Source: Nemorincola sp044225795
Lineage (GTDB): Bacteria > Bacteroidota > Bacteroidia > Chitinophagales > Chitinophagaceae
DNA: 64,000 nt
Direction of reading: 5' to 3'
Assembly (NCBI GenBank): GCA_044225795.1
Contig: JBGAIF010000001.1
Coordinates: forward strand, 956,665-1,020,664
Made by a program: the position numbers and the translations under genes. Shown here piece after piece: positions 61,173 to 64,000 of the stretch (positions are counted from its first letter, which is position 1; every line of letters begins with the position of its first letter). The notes beneath the pieces were generated by a model that saw only the letters and a program-made list of their open reading frames with translations, had not been told where the DNA came from and searched no databases.

Positions 61173-64000
61173 ATGAACCGCAGAATTTTATTGTTGATCT
61201 CCGTGTTGTTCCTGAGTGTATCCCGCACTTTAGCACAACCTACCTGCCCACCCAATATTGACTTTGAATTTGGCAACCTATCCTATTGGTCGTTCTGGCA
61301 TGGTTCAGTTTCGAGCGGGCCCGTTTATTCATGGACTACGACGTTGCCGACACCAGGCAGACATACGTTGATGTCCGGGACAGGATATGATTGCTTCGGA
61401 AATTTTCCTGTTGTACCTCCTGGTGGCGGAGCTTATTCTATCAAGCTTGGCGATGATACGGGTACAGGTGCTCAGTGTGAGCGGGCAGCTTATCTTGTAC
61501 ACGTACCAGTTGGCGCGTCTAATTACAGTATTATTTATCAATATGCCGTTGTCTTCCAGGATCCTGGTCATGCTACGGCCGATCAGCCGAGATTTGTGGT
61601 GCAGGTAACGGACTCTGCTACCGGTAAACTAGTGCCGTGCGCCAAATATAACTACGTAGCCGGAGCATTGCCGGGCTTCATTCTCTCCACTTATCCGAGG
61701 TGGGGGCCAGTATATTATAAGCCATGGTCAGCTGCCAGTATCAATCTTTCCGGTATGGGTGGAAAGACTGTGCTAATTGATGTAATAGCCCAGGACTGTA
61801 CGCTTGGCGGACACTTTGGCTACGGATATTTTGATGCTACATGTGGTTACTTTGCTATTGATTCGCGTATCTGTGATGATACTATCGCTACGCTTACTGG
61901 CCCATCAGGCTTTAGTTCCTATACTTGGTTTGATTCTACGACATGGTCTCTGGTACCCGGTGGTACATCGCAGATCATTACGTTGCCGATTCCGGACACG
62001 CCGACGACATTTGCAGTAGTTGTGCAGCCATATGTTGGTTTCGGATGTCCTGATACATTGTATACCAGGGTGATGCCATCGTATCTCCAGGTGAATGCGT
62101 CCAATGATACGTTGGTATGCTCGGGAACTGCGCTTACCGTTTATTCGGGAGCGATAGACAGCCCGGTTGCGATGCCGCTGACGTACTCGTGGGCACCGGC
62201 AGTAGGCCTAAGCTGTACGACCTGCGATAACCCGACCGCCTCGCCGATCAATACGACGACGTATACGGTTACTGTGACGGATAAGGCAGGCTGCTCGAAG
62301 AAAGATAAAGTGACCGTGACGCTGGATAAAGTTACGGGGACGACATCTCATGTGAATGACAGCTGCCATGGCTTCAACAACGGGTCAGCCACTGTTACCA
62401 CAACGGGAGGTTTCCCTCCGTTTACCTACATGTGGAGCACAACGCCGTTGCAGACGGGGGCTACAGCCACGAAGCTGACGGCGGCGACGTATACGGTAAC
62501 AATAACGGATAACCTGGGTTGCCCTGGCAAGGCTACGGCGACGGTGAGTGAACCGCCGGCCAATAACCTGACGATCACGAAGTCCGTTGGTCCGACGAAG
62601 TGCCTTGGCAATGATGGTTATATAGTGGTCAGCGGGCTGATAACGGATACGAACTATACGATAACCTATACCTACGGCGGAGTGCCTACCTCTCAGAAAG
62701 TGAAGGGTGACGCGCTTGGCACAGCCACCTTGACGACATTGTCTGCGGGTGTGTATAACAGTATTACAGTAGATATTTCGAAGCTGCCCCGGCCGAGGTG
62801 CCCGTTCAATGTAGTGGGCCCGCTGACGATGGTGGATCCGCCGATACCGCCGATACCGGCAGTAGCGAACAATGGCCCTCTGTGTATAGGTGATACACTG
62901 AAACTGTCTGCCAAGGATGGCGCTGTAGGAGTAACCTTTGACTGGGCAGGTCCGTCAGGCTTTGCATGGAGCCTTCCGGACAGCAATGTTGCCAATGTGG
63001 ACCTGTTTCAGGCGGGGACATATACGGTGACGGTGACCAAGGCGGGATGTACGAATACCGGTACGACGACAGTAGTGGTGAAGCCGAATCCGATACCAAG
63101 TGCTACAGGCGATACAGTATGTTCAGGTACAGACATACACCTGGCGAGTATGTCGGCAAACGGCACGACGTATTACCGTTGGGATGGGCCGGATGCATTC
63201 TACTCAGCGATAGCCAATCCTGTGATCACGTCAGCGACGATGAAAGCAGGAGGTACATATACCGTAACGATGACCCTGGACGGATGTTCGAAGACAACGA
63301 CAGCTGATGTGCTGGTGGTGCAGACCCCCGGCAAGCCGATCGTAGGCGACACAGCCTATTGCCAGTATGATAAGCCGGTGCCTGCGATCAATGCGACAGC
63401 GACAGCATCGGGAGTTCTGACATGGTACACATCGAACGGGACGTTATATCCCGGTGCGCCGGTACCGAATACGGACATTGCAGGAGTAACGGACTGGTAT
63501 GTGAATGAGACGGTGACAGGCCCCGGTCTTACGACGGCCGACCAGGTAGTGTGCGCGGGCCCCAATGCCAGATCAACAGTGAAAGTATATCCGAAATACA
63601 ACCCGTCTCTTGACGCTACGGATACCGTGATCTGTTCGGGCAACCATATCACGTTCACGGTGAATAACCTTGGAGATGATAAGGATGGCATCAAGTGGGG
63701 TTGGGGAACGAACCCGCTGGACAGTATGAGAGATGTGAACCCGCTGCAACACTCGTTTGACGCGATAGGTACGTATACGATCAGCGTGACACCGCTGCAT
63801 AAGGTATGTCCGAACCCGACGTTGAACAAGGTGGTGAAGGTGTATGAGTATCCTGTACTGGACCTGGGCCCTGACACATCGATATGCCTGGGCAGCCATT
63901 CGATCATGCTTGGCGACAACAACATCATGAACGCGAGCAATCCGAAGGCGAGATACGTGTGGAATACTAATGAGACGAGCCCGAGCATAGTGGTGACGAA
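61173..64000 (+). CDS. Very large SprB/Ig-repeat surface protein (partial, runs off the window)
   Basis: At least 942 residues open to the window end. The signal peptide ends near TLAQ (residue 22). The first 200 residues form a jelly-roll-like domain (IDFEFGNLSYWSFWHG), typical of gliding-related proteins of Bacteroidota. Ig-like modules follow (YSWAPAVGLSCTTCDNPTAS). A SprB repeat lies at about 386-450 (SCHGFNNGSATVTTTGGFPP, then TYTVTITDNLGC), and more Ig modules follow to the edge. A T9SS sorting domain is expected beyond the window. A variant -7 box (TAGATTGC) lies about 25 nt upstream. Heavy use of the Thr codon ACG from about 62.1 kb differs from the start of the gene. Confidence 0.88.
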   Translation, partial: MNRRILLLISVLFLSVSRTLAQPTCPPNIDFEFGNLSYWSFWHGSVSSGPVYSWTTTLPTPGRHTLMSGTGYDCFGNFPVVPPGGGAYSIKLGDDTGTGAQCERAAYLVHVPVGASNYSIIYQYAVVFQDPGHATADQPRFVVQVTDSATGKLVPCAKYNYVAGALPGFILSTYPRWGPVYYKPWSAASINLSGMGGKTVLIDVIAQDCTLGGHFGYGYFDATCGYFAIDSRICDDTIATLTGPSGFSSYTWFDSTTWSLVPGGTSQIITLPIPDTPTTFAVVVQPYVGFGCPDTLYTRVMPSYLQVNASNDTLVCSGTALTVYSGAIDSPVAMPLTYSWAPAVGLSCTTCDNPTASPINTTTYTVTVTDKAGCSKKDKVTVTLDKVTGTTSHVNDSCHGFNNGSATVTTTGGFPPFTYMWSTTPLQTGATATKLTAATYTVTITDNLGCPGKATATVSEPPANNLTITKSVGPTKCLGNDGYIVVSGLITDTNYTITYTYGGVPTSQKVKGDALGTATLTTLSAGVYNSITVDISKLPRPRCPFNVVGPLTMVDPPIPPIPAVANNGPLCIGDTLKLSAKDGAVGVTFDWAGPSGFAWSLPDSNVANVDLFQAGTYTVTVTKAGCTNTGTTTVVVKPNPIPSATGDTVCSGTDIHLASMSANGTTYYRWDGPDAFYSAIANPVITSATMKAGGTYTVTMTLDGCSKTTTADVLVVQTPGKPIVGDTAYCQYDKPVPAINATATASGVLTWYTSNGTLYPGAPVPNTDIAGVTDWYVNETVTGPGLTTADQVVCAGPNARSTVKVYPKYNPSLDATDTVICSGNHITFTVNNLGDDKDGIKWGWGTNPLDSMRDVNPLQHSFDAIGTYTISVTPLHKVCPNPTLNKVVKVYEYPVLDLGPDTSICLGSHSIMLGDNNIMNASNPKARYVWNTNETSPSIVVT

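Overview
The window reads as chromosomal DNA of a Bacteroidota bacterium, most likely near Chitinophagaceae. The evidence is: at least fourteen promoters carrying the Bacteroidota -7 box TAnnTTTG; type IX secretion (T9SS) cargo with Por/type A and gliding-type (type B) C-terminal sorting domains; a PorP/SprF protein; SprB and PKD repeats; a fused IcmF mutase; Omp28-type proteins; and generally weak Shine-Dalgarno signals. No rRNA or tRNA gene and no CRISPR array was seen.

Layout. 0-4 kb: a cut response regulator, a polytopic membrane protein, ribosome-rescue factor ArfB, and a two-gene Fic module (mobile mystery proteins A and B) behind a repeat-rich operator. 3.6-9.4 kb: radA, a candidate small RNA, an M3 peptidase, a lipoprotein, and a PorP/SprF gene. 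9.4-13.9 kb: a 1520-residue PKD cargo protein just upstream of that PorP/SprF gene. 14-28 kb: mostly housekeeping genes (pheS, an SDR, rho, two envelope glycosyltransferase-type genes, a cystathionine synthase/lyase, a sigma-54-type regulator lacking its DNA-binding domain, pirin, CDGSH protein, CoA-type Nudix, icmF). 29.7-36 kb: a reduced phage island with small and large terminase, gp36-like, Mu gp29-like portal and gp37-like genes, but no capsid, integrase or transposase, and interrupted by two non-phage genes. 36-42.6 kb: galE, an MsbA-like exporter, cysS, and an active plus an inactive rhomboid. 42.6-49 kb: a candidate regulated small RNA, then five T9SS cargo genes, three of them paralogs. 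49-52.5 kb: DinB protein, membrane protein, PlsC, an inactive NUC1-like secreted protein, and an array of about ten 51-bp repeats. 52.7-57.6 kb: a two-component system of the OmpR/HK type with a lipoprotein and YitT protein, next to a glycosyltransferase and a small anchored protein whose promoter regions carry 11-bp-phased TTAA repeats. 57.7-58 kb: a decayed second copy of the 51-52 kb locus. 58-64 kb: secreted protein, ychF, a YiiX-like lipoprotein, a small lipoprotein, and the start of a very large SprB-repeat protein that leaves the window.

The candidates for something new are mainly regulatory or reduced systems: a Fic toxin whose HTH partner carries a Fic inhibitory motif; LytTR-like repeats in front of a roughly 100-nt RNA with its own terminator; the phased TTAA boxes; the stripped phage packaging cluster; and a repeat element that occurs at three loci and forms two different tandem arrays.
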